Shown: positions 19,216 to 27,831 of the stretch, in pieces
How the letters are laid out: every line of letters starts with the position of its first letter
Numbering within the stretch: position 1 is the stretch's first letter
Source: Bradyrhizobium sp.
GTDB taxonomy: Bacteria > Pseudomonadota > Alphaproteobacteria > Rhizobiales > Xanthobacteraceae
Assembly (NCBI RefSeq): GCF_027451485.1
Contig: NZ_DAIDJE010000139.1
Coordinates: 39,004 to 103,003 of the forward strand
DNA: 64,000 bases
Direction: 5' to 3'
Notes under the pieces: generated by a model
Told to the model about the DNA's origin: nothing
Databases searched by the model: none
Seen by the model: the letters and a program-made list of their open reading frames with translations, nothing else
Translations under genes and position numbers: made by a program

Positions 19216-20817
19216 TCAGGCGGTTTTCGATACGCCCCAGAAGAACGGTACCGGCCCCTTGACGATCCCTGACACGTTCTTGCGCCAGGCCGTGTAATTC
19301 AGGAAGAAGCCGGTCGGCGCATAGACGACGTCCTCCAGCGCGGCCTTGTTGAGACGGCGGACCGCGGCCTTTTCCTCATCGAGTGTCTTGGCATCGAACC
19401 AGGCTGTGACTTCATTTTCCACGGCCGGACTATTCGGCCAGCCGTACCATGCCTTGTCGCCGCTGGCCCGAATGGCGATGTAGACGGCGGGATTGATACA
19501 ATCCGCGCCAGCGTGCCAGGTGTGGAACATTTCCCAGCCACCCTGGCTGTGAGGCGCCTTTTGAGCGCGCCGCGTACCGACCGTGCCCCAATCAGTGGCG
19601 ACGAAATCGACATTCATGCCCATGCGCTTCAAGAGATCGGCCGTAACATCGCCCTGGGCCTTGGTTATCACCTGGTCCTGCGCCACGATGCAGGAAACCG
19701 GCTCGTTGGCGTAGCCGCTCTCGGCGAGAAGCTTCTTGGCCGCATCCATATTGCGCATCTTGAGGATCTCGCCGCCCTCTTCCGTGTAAAGCGGCGTATT
19801 GGGCGTGAAGTAGCCCGGCAGCGGCTTCCAGAGCGAGGTGTCGTCCCCAACCAGCGCGCGCATGTAATCTTCCTGGTTCATCGCTGTCAGCACAGCGCGC
19901 CGCGCCTTCACCTTGTCGAAGGGCGGGTGAAGATGATTCATCCGGAATGAGCCAATGTTGCCGAGCGGATCGGCGATATCGACATTGATGTTGCGGTTTT
20001 TCCGCAAGACGGGGACGAGATCGGGAAGCGGATTTTCCCACCAGTCGACCTCACCGCTCTGCAGCGCGGCTGCCGCCGTCGCCGGATCAGGGATCACGAC
20101 CCATTCGATCCGATCGACCAGCATCTGCTTGCCGCCGGCAAACCATGAGTTCTTTTCCTGTCGCGGCACGTAATCGGCGAATTTTTCAAACGCCGATTTG
20201 GCGCCCGGCACCCATTCGCTCCGTACGAACTTCATCGGGCCGGAGCCGATATATTCGTTGATCTGCTTGAACGGATCGGTCTGGGCGATGCGCTCCGGCA
20301 TGATGAATGCGCAAGGCGTGCTGTTCTTGCCGAGCGCCAGCAGCATTTTCGGATAAGGCTTCTTCAGCACCCATTTGAAAGTCTTGTCATCGACAGCGGT
20401 CAGCTCGTTTTGAATCGCCTTGAGCATAAGTCCCATGGAATCGCGGTTCGACCAGCGGGTCAGGCTCGCCACCACGTCCTTGGCACGCACCGGCTCGCCG
20501 TCATGGAATTTCAGTCCGGGCCGCAGCTTGAAGGTCCAGGTCAATCCATCACTGGAAACCTCCTCGGACTCCACCATCTGGCGCTGTGGCTGCAACTTTT
20601 CGTCGACGCCGTAGAGCGTCTCCCACACCAGCACGGCCGCGTTGCGCACGACATATTGCGTGGTCCAGACCGGGTCGAAATTCGCAAGATCCGCTTGCGG
20701 CACGAGGCGTAGCGTGCGCGCCGCGGCGCCCTGGGAAATCGCCGGCATCGGCATTCCGCCCGTCGCTGCAAGCGTGCCCGCTCCCGCCAAGCCCTTCAAT
20801 ACCGTTCTGCGATCCAT
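19216..20817 (-). CDS. ABC transporter substrate-binding protein, peptide family 5
   Basis: Periplasmic solute-binding protein (SBP_bac_5) of 533 residues and first gene of the importer operon. The N-terminus MDRRTVLKGLAGAGTLAATGG is a Tat-type signal. Family features include TFKLRPGLKFHDGEPVRAKDVV and ARRAVLTAMNQEDYM. GGGAGG precedes the ATG. Ligands of this family include peptides, opines, sugars and nickel chelates. The flanking amidohydrolases suggest an acylated or amide-bearing ligand, which is inference. Confidence 0.93.
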   Translation of the reverse strand: MDRRTVLKGLAGAGTLAATGGMPMPAISQGAAARTLRLVPQADLANFDPVWTTQYVVRNAAVLVWETLYGVDEKLQPQRQMVESEEVSSDGLTWTFKLRPGLKFHDGEPVRAKDVVASLTRWSNRDSMGLMLKAIQNELTAVDDKTFKWVLKKPYPKMLLALGKNSTPCAFIMPERIAQTDPFKQINEYIGSGPMKFVRSEWVPGAKSAFEKFADYVPRQEKNSWFAGGKQMLVDRIEWVVIPDPATAAAALQSGEVDWWENPLPDLVPVLRKNRNINVDIADPLGNIGSFRMNHLHPPFDKVKARRAVLTAMNQEDYMRALVGDDTSLWKPLPGYFTPNTPLYTEEGGEILKMRNMDAAKKLLAESGYANEPVSCIVAQDQVITKAQGDVTADLLKRMGMNVDFVATDWGTVGTRRAQKAPHSQGGWEMFHTWHAGADCINPAVYIAIRASGDKAWYGWPNSPAVENEVTAWFDAKTLDEEKAAVRRLNKAALEDVVYAPTGFFLNYTAWRKNVSGIVKGPVPFFWGVSKTA

Positions 20818-20976
20818 TTTCCGACCTCCCAGTTCCGAATGGCCACCGCGATTAGGCTCTAAAGAAGCCCGACGCGCAATGCGGTTCGTTTGCTTGCAAA
20901 CGGTATGCCAACGCCCTGCCGGTTAGCCCGGTCTGGATGGGCGGCTTTAGAGAGATCAGAGCATTTTCGGCGGGAG

Positions 20977-22149
20977 TTAGCCAGCTAGCCTTTTGAATTT
21001 CGGTGACTCCTGCGGATGCCACCAGCGCCCGCCGATGACGACGCCTTCGGATACGATCTTGCGGTCGCCCATCAGATGCTCGCCGATGACGTCTTCGTAG
21101 TCGAACTTGCCTTCCCTTATCGTAAGCAGGGTCGCGTCGCCGACGCTTCCGACCTTGAGACTGCCGAGTTCGGGACGCCGCAGCGCCATCGCTGCATTGA
21201 CGGTCGATGCCGCGATCACGTCCGCAAAGGGCATGCCCATGCACAGGAATTTCGACATCGTCGTCACCTGGTCGTAGGCCGGACCATTGATGCAGAGCAG
21301 ATGAACGTCGGAGGAAATCGTATCAGGATAGAAGCCGTTGGCGAGCATCGCGCGCGCGACCTTGAAGGCGAAGGAACCTTTGCCGTGACCGATATCGAAC
21401 AGCACACCGCGCTCGCGCGCTTCCAGCACGACCTGTTTCACCGTGCCCTGCGCAGAGACCGCCGAATTGGGGAACGGCCGGAAGGCATGCGTCAGAACGT
21501 CGCCGGGGCGCAACAGGCTGACCACCTCTTCATAGCTGGGTGGTGGGTGGTCGATATGCGCCATCAGCGGCATGCCGACTTCATTGGCGACTTCCAGGGC
21601 CATCCGAAGCGGCACGATGCCGGACGTGCCGGAGGCGTGCAGTCCGACCCGGACCTTGATGCCGACGATAAGGTCGCGGTTGGCGTCCGCGACCTGAACG
21701 GCATCGATCGGATTCATCAGCCGCATCTCCTCGCTTTCGCCGACCATGACGCGGTTGGAGAAACCGAAAATGCCGGCATGAGAAATATGCAAATAGGCCA
21801 GGATGCGGACCTGGCTCGGTTCAATCACGTGCTTGCGGAAGCCCGCGAAATTGCCGGGACCAGCGCTGCCGGTGTCGATCGCGGTGGTGACGCCTGACGT
21901 CCGGCAGAACTCCTCGGCGTCGATACCGAGCGAAGTGCCTCCCCAATAGACATGGGTATGCAGGTCAATCAGGCCGGGCGTGACGATCGTACCCGACACG
22001 TCGCGCACCTCCGTGCCGGGATCGGTCTTGAGCGCGCTTCCAACCGCGGCAACCTTGCCTCCGGCAAAGGCGACGTCGATGACGGCATCGAGCTTTTGGG
22101 AGGGATCAACCACGCGGCCGCCGCGCAAGACCAGGTCGAAAGGCATCAT
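20977..22149 (-). CDS. amidohydrolase/deacetylase-family metallohydrolase, cytoplasmic paralogue
   Basis: Amidohydrolase of 390 residues, paralogous to the gene at 12349 but without a signal peptide. Landmarks are LIDLHTHVYWGG (HxH metal ligands), IVGIKVRVG (probable carboxylated Lys), LMAHIDH, LTHAFRPF, FDIGHGKGSF and ISSDVHLLC. The track start at 22212 is too early; ATG 22149 follows GGAGATC. It stands just upstream of the importer operon on the same strand, 160 bases away, and downstream of an MBL hydrolase gene. Confidence 0.88.
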   Translation of the reverse strand: MMPFDLVLRGGRVVDPSQKLDAVIDVAFAGGKVAAVGSALKTDPGTEVRDVSGTIVTPGLIDLHTHVYWGGTSLGIDAEEFCRTSGVTTAIDTGSAGPGNFAGFRKHVIEPSQVRILAYLHISHAGIFGFSNRVMVGESEEMRLMNPIDAVQVADANRDLIVGIKVRVGLHASGTSGIVPLRMALEVANEVGMPLMAHIDHPPPSYEEVVSLLRPGDVLTHAFRPFPNSAVSAQGTVKQVVLEARERGVLFDIGHGKGSFAFKVARAMLANGFYPDTISSDVHLLCINGPAYDQVTTMSKFLCMGMPFADVIAASTVNAAMALRRPELGSLKVGSVGDATLLTIREGKFDYEDVIGEHLMGDRKIVSEGVVIGGRWWHPQESPKFKRLAG

Positions 22150-22291
22150 GATCTCCAGGTGAAGGTCAAAGAACGCGACGGAGGATGTTTGTCGCGCGGA
22201 ATAATTGAGCAAATACGGGATCGAGTGTCACGCCTGACGAAGCGTCACACCGCCGCATTTTTCCACACCACGACCACAGGGATGGCGATTG

Positions 22292-23179
22292 TCAGGTCTG
22301 CTCGAAGCTGTGAACCCATGCCTCAGGATACAGCGCGTAAGCGTCGCCGCGCCGCGCCAACCGACCGAAGCCCGGGAAATGCGTATGCATCCCCGCAACA
22401 AGAATGCGGTCGGCACTGACCCGATCGAACATGCGCTTTCGCGACGCAGCAGCCATGGCAAGATCGGTATCGAAGCCCATGCCGGCTTCCGGAAACGCGG
22501 TCTGCACCTCCGGCACGTGAACCGTGTCGCCCCAGATCATCAGTTGATGATCGCCCGATGAAATGAGATAGGCCGTGTGACCCGGCGTATGCCCTTGGCT
22601 CGGAACCGCGGTCACGCCTGGAAACACTTCGCCCTGCCTGAACAGGCGTGTGCGGTTCTTGTAGGGCGCGACCTGCTCGCGGCCGGCAAGGAAAAACAGT
22701 TTTTTCGATCGCTCGTCGGCCTTCGCCATGGCGCCATCGTCGAACCAATGCGGCAGTTCGTTTTCGTGCATGACGAGTTCCGCATTCGGAAACAGCAATG
22801 CGCCGTTCGACATGTCGGTCAGGCCGGCGGAATGGTCCGGGTGCATATGGGTCAGCAGCACGGTGTCGATCGATTTCGGATCGATGCCGCCCGCCGCGAG
22901 ATGGGTTTGCACGAAGCCCGCGGTCGGCATCAGATAGTTGCCAGATCCGGTGTCGACGATCGCCGTGCGGCCTTTCGAATGGATCAGAAACGTGTTGACG
23001 CTCGTGCGCCGCGCGGGGCGGAATGCATCACGCAGGATCGCATGCGCCTTGTCGAGGTCGACATTGCGCATCACCTCGAGATTGCCGTCAAGATAACCGT
23101 CGCTGACGGCGGTGACGATGATATCCCCGATCTTGCGGTGATAGATGCCGGGGATCTGCTGGGCGGGCTGTGAAGTCAT
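22292..23179 (-). CDS. MBL-fold metallo-hydrolase (lactonase-like)
   Basis: Metallo-beta-lactamase-fold hydrolase of 295 residues. The dinuclear zinc motif is LTHMHPDHSAGL, with later ligands in PSQGHTPGHT and MIWGDTVH. Overall layout (an N-terminal strand region with GDIIVTAVSDGYLDGN, then PAGFVQTHLAAGGIDP-type helices) matches the group annotated as quorum-quenching or AttM-like lactonases, but the substrate is not shown. It follows the alpha/beta hydrolase gene by 36 bases in a likely operon. Confidence 0.87.
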   Translation of the reverse strand: MTSQPAQQIPGIYHRKIGDIIVTAVSDGYLDGNLEVMRNVDLDKAHAILRDAFRPARRTSVNTFLIHSKGRTAIVDTGSGNYLMPTAGFVQTHLAAGGIDPKSIDTVLLTHMHPDHSAGLTDMSNGALLFPNAELVMHENELPHWFDDGAMAKADERSKKLFFLAGREQVAPYKNRTRLFRQGEVFPGVTAVPSQGHTPGHTAYLISSGDHQLMIWGDTVHVPEVQTAFPEAGMGFDTDLAMAAASRKRMFDRVSADRILVAGMHTHFPGFGRLARRGDAYALYPEAWVHSFEQT

Positions 23180-23215
23180 GGGGCGACCTTGCGACAGTGA
23201 GGAAGCGAAGGCCCG

Positions 23216-24007
23216 TCAGGCATCGACGGACCGCAGGAATTCATTGATGCAGCTGGCGATCAGATCAGGGGTCTGCACCGCCATATAGTGCCCGGTGCGA
23301 ACTTCGACATAACGCGCGCCCGGTATCGTCTCGCTCACATCCTGCGCAATGGCCGGCTGACGGACGCGATCGAGGCTCCCGCCGATCACGAGCGCCGGGC
23401 ACCTGATCTTGCTCAACGTCTCCGGCATGTCGGCGTTCACCAGCATTCGCCAGATCGTCGCGTAGCTGAAGGGATCGTTGCCGAGCCAGCGCGCGCGGAA
23501 TTGCGCAAAGCGTTTGCCGTCCCCGCGCAGCTCCGGTGGGTAGCCGTTCAACATCGAATCCTCGACGGCCGACGCCATGCCGAGGGCCTCGATCCTGGCA
23601 ACGCGTTCAAGGGCGGCCGGACGGCGCGCCGCCTCGATGCCGGTAGCGGGGCTGCCGGCGATGACCGCGCTTGCGCGGCCCGGATATTGAGCCGCGAATT
23701 GAAGCGCGATCGCGCCGCCGACGGCTATGCCTGCAAGTGCCACCTTGCCGGTTATCTGGAGTGTGTCGAGCAGCGCGGCGATATCGGCGGCCATGGTGTC
23801 AAAGGTGAGTTCGCCGCGCACCTTCTGCGACATTCCGGCCCCGCGAGTATCGTAGCGCAGAACACGGCGCGATGTCGCAAGATGCGGCGCGACCTCGTCC
23901 CAGCTTTCGAGCGAGCCGCCCATTTCGTGCACGAGCACCAGTATGCGATCGCCCGCGCCGCTCAGCTCGTAGCGAAGCGCAACACCGTCCAGTTCGATAA
24001 AGGGCAT
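23216..24007 (-). CDS. alpha/beta-hydrolase fold protein with Ala at the nucleophile position
   Basis: Protein of 263 residues resembling 3-oxoadipate enol-lactonases: an HEMGG oxyanion region, YDTRGAGMS, a lid domain, the acid Asp in GGSLDRVRQP, and the catalytic His in TGHYMAVQTP. The nucleophile elbow, normally G-x-S-x-G, reads GIAVG here; the codon for residue 95 is GCC (Ala). It may be a non-hydrolytic family member or use another mechanism. The start ATG at 24007 has GGAG six bases upstream. Probably co-transcribed with the MBL hydrolase. Confidence 0.85.
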   Translation of the reverse strand: MPFIELDGVALRYELSGAGDRILVLVHEMGGSLESWDEVAPHLATSRRVLRYDTRGAGMSQKVRGELTFDTMAADIAALLDTLQITGKVALAGIAVGGAIALQFAAQYPGRASAVIAGSPATGIEAARRPAALERVARIEALGMASAVEDSMLNGYPPELRGDGKRFAQFRARWLGNDPFSYATIWRMLVNADMPETLSKIRCPALVIGGSLDRVRQPAIAQDVSETIPGARYVEVRTGHYMAVQTPDLIASCINEFLRSVDA

Positions 24008-24117
24008 TTGGCGCTCCGGGAGCTGCAAATCTCAGGCATGTTCGAATTGAGCAAATCGTCGGGCTGCTGTCATCGGCCGGTAAGGCGACGCCACCTCTGC
24101 GTTTTTTGCAGCAACCG

Positions 24118-24181
24118 GAAGCGGAGCTCTCGCAAACGCGAAGGCGCCTGGTGCCGACTTTCCGAAGTTCGCGCTCCGACT
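24118..24181. repeat. partial copy of palindromic repeat family 1
   Basis: ACTTTCCGAAGTTCGCGCTCCGACTC matches one arm of the repeat seen at 29302, 40823 and 52893. The opposite arm is only partly recognisable (GGAAGCGGAGCTCTCGC). It lies in the 258-base gap between the SDR and alpha/beta hydrolase genes, which otherwise shows nothing. Confidence 0.55.
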
Positions 24182-24264
24182 CAGCCAAGGACCGCTTTTC
24201 TATTTGACGTTGCTGGATCGAATTGCTGCGTCTGGGGCAGGAACGTCAAACAGGCGGCACCGGC

Positions 24265-25041
24265 CTATCCCAGCATTTGCGTGTCACCGCAGATCGAGAT
24301 CGCCTGTCCCGAAATGGTTCTCCCGCGCGGGCTGCACATGAAGAGGATCTGATCGGCAAGCTGGTCGGGCGTCACATATTCCTTGATCGAGGTATAGGAG
24401 AATGCGGTGCGCTCCATCTCGGCATAGGAGATGCCGCGCTGCTGCGCTTTTGCTTCCAGCACGCGGCGCTGCCGGTCGCCGGCGACGAGCCCGGGAAGGA
24501 TCGCATTGACGCGGATATTGTCCGGTCCAAGCTCGATCGACAGCGACTTGGTGAAGCCGATCACGCCCCATTTCGCCGCTGCATATGGCGTTCGCATCGC
24601 AAAGCCGAGGCGTCCGGCCGCCGACGAAATATTCACGATCGAGGCATTCTTGCTTTTGCGCAGTTCCGGCACGGCCAGCCGCGTGCAGTTGAATTGCCCG
24701 GTGAGGCAGATGTCGACGCAGCGGTCCCAGTCTTCCGGGTTCATCTCCTCGACCTTCGAGGTCGGGCCGGCAACGCCGGCATTGTTCACCAAAACGTCGA
24801 GCCCCCGCAGGTTGCCGATCGCCTCGTCGAACAAATGCTTCACGGCCTTGCGGTCGGAGACGTCGCACTTGGTCTGGGTGATCGCGGGATCGGACCTCCC
24901 AAGGGCCGCGAGCGCCGCGTCATCGACGTCGCAGGTGTGCACTTTCGCCCCCTCACGCACGAATGCGCGCGCGATCGCCAGCCCAATGCCGTTGGCGCCT
25001 GCCGTCACCAGCACACGCAAGCCGTTGATGTCGAGATTCAT
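24265..25041 (-). CDS. SDR family oxidoreductase
   Basis: Classical short-chain dehydrogenase of 258 residues: cofactor motif TAGANGIG, DVSDRKAV, NNAGVAG, catalytic Ser in NISSAAGR and YAAAK. The track start at 25203 would overlap the GntR gene; ATG 25041, preceded by GGAG, is the likely start, leaving 28 bases after the GntR stop. The context with a hydroxyacyl-type dehydrogenase and a BKACE enzyme suggests oxidation of a hydroxy-acid intermediate, but this is inference. Confidence 0.9.
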   Translation of the reverse strand: MNLDINGLRVLVTAGANGIGLAIARAFVREGAKVHTCDVDDAALAALGRSDPAITQTKCDVSDRKAVKHLFDEAIGNLRGLDVLVNNAGVAGPTSKVEEMNPEDWDRCVDICLTGQFNCTRLAVPELRKSKNASIVNISSAAGRLGFAMRTPYAAAKWGVIGFTKSLSIELGPDNIRVNAILPGLVAGDRQRRVLEAKAQQRGISYAEMERTAFSYTSIKEYVTPDQLADQILFMCSPRGRTISGQAISICGDTQMLG

Positions 25042-25069
25042 GGTCACTCCAGAAACGTTGTCGAGAAAG

Positions 25070-25861
25070 TCAGTCAGCGAGTCCGCCGCGCGACAAAATG
25101 ACCTTCGCCGCGCCGCTGATGTCGGCGTCAACGCAGGCGCGCGCCCGGGTCGGTTCTTGAGCGGCGATTGCGCGGCGCAACTCGGCATGGAAGCGGATCG
25201 CATCGCCCTTGGCGAGCCGCTCCGGGTTGGCCCTCAGATCGAGGTTGATCACGGGGCCGGCCTTGAGCCACAACGCACGAATGATTTCGACGAGAACCGG
25301 AGAATGCGACGCTTCGTAGACCGCGAAGTGAAAGGCCTTGTTGAGTTCGACGGCCCGCGGCAGATCGGGCTTCGCTTTCCTGCTCTCCGCCCGCATCGCC
25401 GCTTCGGCCGACGCGATCGCGGCTAGATCCACATCGTTGCGGTGCAATGCGGCTTCAGCCGCCGCGTGCCCCTCGATTGCAATCCGTACCTTGGTCAAGT
25501 CGCGAAACTGCGGCGCCGTCATCAGCGGCACGCGCACCGCGCGGTTCGGCGCCACTTCCAGCGCGCGGTCGGCGACGAGCCGCGACACCGCTTCACGCAC
25601 CGGCATGATGGAGACACCGAGCACATCGGCAGCCGCCCGCAGCGACAATTTTTCACCGGGCGCCAGCCGGCCGGACATCAGCAGGTCGGCCAACCGCGCG
25701 TAGGCGCGCTCGCCCAGGGTCTGACGATCGAGCGGCTCAACCAGGTTGAGTGCGGCCGGAAAATTCAACGCGTCATCTCCCACCGCCCCGGCTTCCGCCG
25801 ACGGCGTGTTTGCGAGGGGCTCGACAAGTCTGCCGTCTTCTGCAACTCTAACTGTGATCAC
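25070..25861 (-). CDS. GntR-family transcriptional regulator (FadR/FCD type)
   Basis: Regulator of up to 263 residues. A winged helix-turn-helix (ERAYARLADLLMSGRLAPGEKLSLRAAADVLGVS, then MPVREAVSRL; quoted in parts) is followed by an FCD ligand domain with FHFAVYEAS and FHAELRRAI, whose His residues typically bind metal or a carboxylate effector. The GTG at 25861 has no good ribosome site and overlaps a palindrome, so a somewhat later start is possible. It probably controls the divergent gene sets on both sides. Confidence 0.88.
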   Translation of the reverse strand: MITVRVAEDGRLVEPLANTPSAEAGAVGDDALNFPAALNLVEPLDRQTLGERAYARLADLLMSGRLAPGEKLSLRAAADVLGVSIMPVREAVSRLVADRALEVAPNRAVRVPLMTAPQFRDLTKVRIAIEGHAAAEAALHRNDVDLAAIASAEAAMRAESRKAKPDLPRAVELNKAFHFAVYEASHSPVLVEIIRALWLKAGPVINLDLRANPERLAKGDAIRFHAELRRAIAAQEPTRARACVDADISGAAKVILSRGGLAD

Positions 25862-25868
25862 AGATCAC
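25852..25868. promoter_or_regulatory. palindromic operator candidate for the GntR regulator
   Basis: Two overlapping perfect palindromes: CTGTGATCACAG at 25852-25863 and GTGATC-ACA-GATCAC at 25854-25868. They sit in the 43-base gap between the divergent GntR gene and the 3-hydroxyacyl-type dehydrogenase gene and overlap the annotated GTG start. This is a plausible autoregulatory operator controlling both directions. Confidence 0.55.
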
Positions 25869-25904
25869 GGCAAGCGCGCACATAAGGCATAAAGAAGGGC
25901 AGGC

Positions 25905-26852
25905 ATGGCCAACGCTGAACGCAACGTCGCCATCGTCGGCGCTGGATTGATTGGACGGGCCTGGGCCGCGATCTTCGCGCGCGCCGGATGGAACGTGCGG
26001 CTGACCGATCCGCATGTGGCGACGCTCAAGGCGGCTCCGCGCCTCATTCGCGACGAGTTGCATATGCTGGCGCGCCATGGGCTCGCGGATGATCCCGATG
26101 GCGCCGTCGCGCGCGTCTCGGTGGCGGGCAGTTTCGAGGAAGCAGTGCGCAACGTCGAGTTCGTCCAGGAGAACGGACCAGAAAAGCTCGATGACAAGCG
26201 GGTCATTTTCGCCCAGCTCGATCGGCTGACGCAAAAGGATGCGCTGCTCGTCTCCTCGACCTCGGCGATCACAGCCTCGCGCTTCACCGAGGATCTGCCG
26301 GGCCGCACGCGCTGTCTGGTCGGCCATCCCGTCAACCCGCCGCATCTGGTGCCGCTGGTCGAATTGTGCGGCGCGCCGTGGACCTCGCCCGAGGCGATCG
26401 ACCGGGCGCGTGCGATCTATCGCGAAATCGGCCAGGTGCCGGTCACGATCAATAAAGAGATCAACGGCTTCGTGCTCAACCGCCTGCAAGGGGCGCTCCT
26501 TGCCGAAGCGTTCCGCCTGGTGGGCGAAGGCTATATTTCGGCCGAAGACCTCGACCACACCGTGAAGGACGGGCTCGGCCTGCGCTGGTCGTTCCTCGGC
26601 CCGTTCGAGACCATCGAACTCAATGCGCCCGGCGGCATTCCAGATTATTGCGCCCGCTACACTGGTTTCTACAAGGAACTCGCCGCCACCGCGGCCGGTC
26701 CAGCGGTCTATGAGAGTCCGAATGTCGATCGGGTGATCGCAGGCTGGTCCTACCCGCCGGACGCCGAGCGCATCGGGACGCTGACCGCGCGGCGCAACGA
26801 ACGCCTGGCTGCGCTCGCCGCTCACAAGATCAAGCAAGCCGGCAAGTCCTGA
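25905..26852 (+). CDS. 3-hydroxyacyl-CoA dehydrogenase-like / L-carnitine dehydrogenase-like oxidoreductase
   Basis: NAD-dependent beta-hydroxy acid dehydrogenase of 315 residues. The Rossmann motif is VGAGLIGRAWAAIFARAG, followed by SSTSAITASRF, GHPVNPPHLVPLVEL (catalytic His) and INKEINGFVLNRLQGALL (catalytic Asn). The single-unit length matches lambda-crystallin, gulonate and carnitine dehydrogenases rather than fused fatty-acid oxidation proteins. The BKACE gene follows 32 bases later. The pair would oxidise a beta-hydroxy acid to a beta-keto acid and then cleave it. Confidence 0.88.
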   Translation: MANAERNVAIVGAGLIGRAWAAIFARAGWNVRLTDPHVATLKAAPRLIRDELHMLARHGLADDPDGAVARVSVAGSFEEAVRNVEFVQENGPEKLDDKRVIFAQLDRLTQKDALLVSSTSAITASRFTEDLPGRTRCLVGHPVNPPHLVPLVELCGAPWTSPEAIDRARAIYREIGQVPVTINKEINGFVLNRLQGALLAEAFRLVGEGYISAEDLDHTVKDGLGLRWSFLGPFETIELNAPGGIPDYCARYTGFYKELAATAAGPAVYESPNVDRVIAGWSYPPDAERIGTLTARRNERLAALAAHKIKQAGKS

Positions 26853-26884
26853 CCCTATCTCTCTCAACAAAAAGGCAAAAACCA

Positions 26885-27811
26885 ATGGCCCCTCGCAAAG
26901 TCATCATCACCTGCGCCGTGACCGGCGCGATCCACACGCCCTCGATGTCGAAGGCGCTTCCGGTGACGCCGCAGGAAATCGCCGATGCCGCGGTCGAGGC
27001 GGCGGAAGCGGGCGCAGCGATCGTGCATCTGCATGCCCGCAATCCCAGGACCGGCCAACCCGACCAGAGTCCGGAAGCCTTCGCGCCGTTTCTGAAGGTC
27101 ATCAAGCAGCGCTCCAACTGCGTGATCAACCTCACCACCGGCGGCGCACCGACCATGACGGTGGACGAGCGGGTGCGCCCGGCCGCGACCTACAAGCCGG
27201 AAGTCGCTTCCTTGAACATGGGGTCGATGAACTTCGGCTTCTTCGGCATGCTCAACCGCTTCAAGAAGTTCGAGCTCGAATGGGAGCGCAAGCACGTCGA
27301 GAACAAGGACATCGTGTTCCGCAACACGTTTCAGGATATCGAATATGTCCTTACGACGCTTGCGGAAAGCGGCTCGCGCTTCGAGTTCGAGTGTTATGAC
27401 ACCGCCCACCTCTACAACCTCAAATATTTCCTCGATCAGGGTCTGGTGAAGCCGCCCTTGTTCATCCAGACCGTATTCGGCCTGCAAGGCGGCATCGGCG
27501 CGCATCCCGACGACGTGCTGCACATGAAGCGCACCGCCGACCGGCTGTTCGGCGACAAGATGATCTGGTCGGTGCTGGGCGCCGGACGCAACCAATTGCC
27601 GATCGCGGCGATGGCAGCCGCCATGGGCGGCAACGTCCGCGTCGGGTTGGAGGACTCGCTGTGGGCTGCGCCCGGGCGGATGGCGGCCTCGAACGCCGAG
27701 CAGGTGCGGCTCGCACGCAAGATCATCGAGGGCCTTGGCCTGGAGATCGCGAGTTCCGACGAAGCGCGCGAGATCCTCCATCTGAAGGGCGGCGACAAGC
27801 TCGAGGTTTGA
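26885..27811 (+). CDS. beta-keto acid cleavage enzyme (BKACE, formerly DUF849)
   Basis: Zn-dependent enzyme of 308 residues that condenses a beta-keto acid with acetyl-CoA to give acetoacetate and a new acyl-CoA; the founder is 3-keto-5-aminohexanoate cleavage enzyme (Kce). The metal ligands appear in IVHLHARNP, with the substrate-carboxylate region NLTTGGAPTMT, ASLNMGSMNFG, and the Glu-containing VRVGLEDSLW. The upstream dehydrogenase resembles carnitine dehydrogenase, so dehydrocarnitine-like substrates are candidates. The next gene begins 20 bases later. Confidence 0.9.
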   Translation: MAPRKVIITCAVTGAIHTPSMSKALPVTPQEIADAAVEAAEAGAAIVHLHARNPRTGQPDQSPEAFAPFLKVIKQRSNCVINLTTGGAPTMTVDERVRPAATYKPEVASLNMGSMNFGFFGMLNRFKKFELEWERKHVENKDIVFRNTFQDIEYVLTTLAESGSRFEFECYDTAHLYNLKYFLDQGLVKPPLFIQTVFGLQGGIGAHPDDVLHMKRTADRLFGDKMIWSVLGAGRNQLPIAAMAAAMGGNVRVGLEDSLWAAPGRMAASNAEQVRLARKIIEGLGLEIASSDEAREILHLKGGDKLEV

Positions 27812-27831
27812 AGCGCAAGCTGGGGGCGATC

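Noticed and set aside
24265-25203. Longer 312-residue version of the SDR
   Set aside because: The extra N-terminus overlaps the GntR gene and lies outside the SDR fold; ATG 25041 has a good ribosome site.
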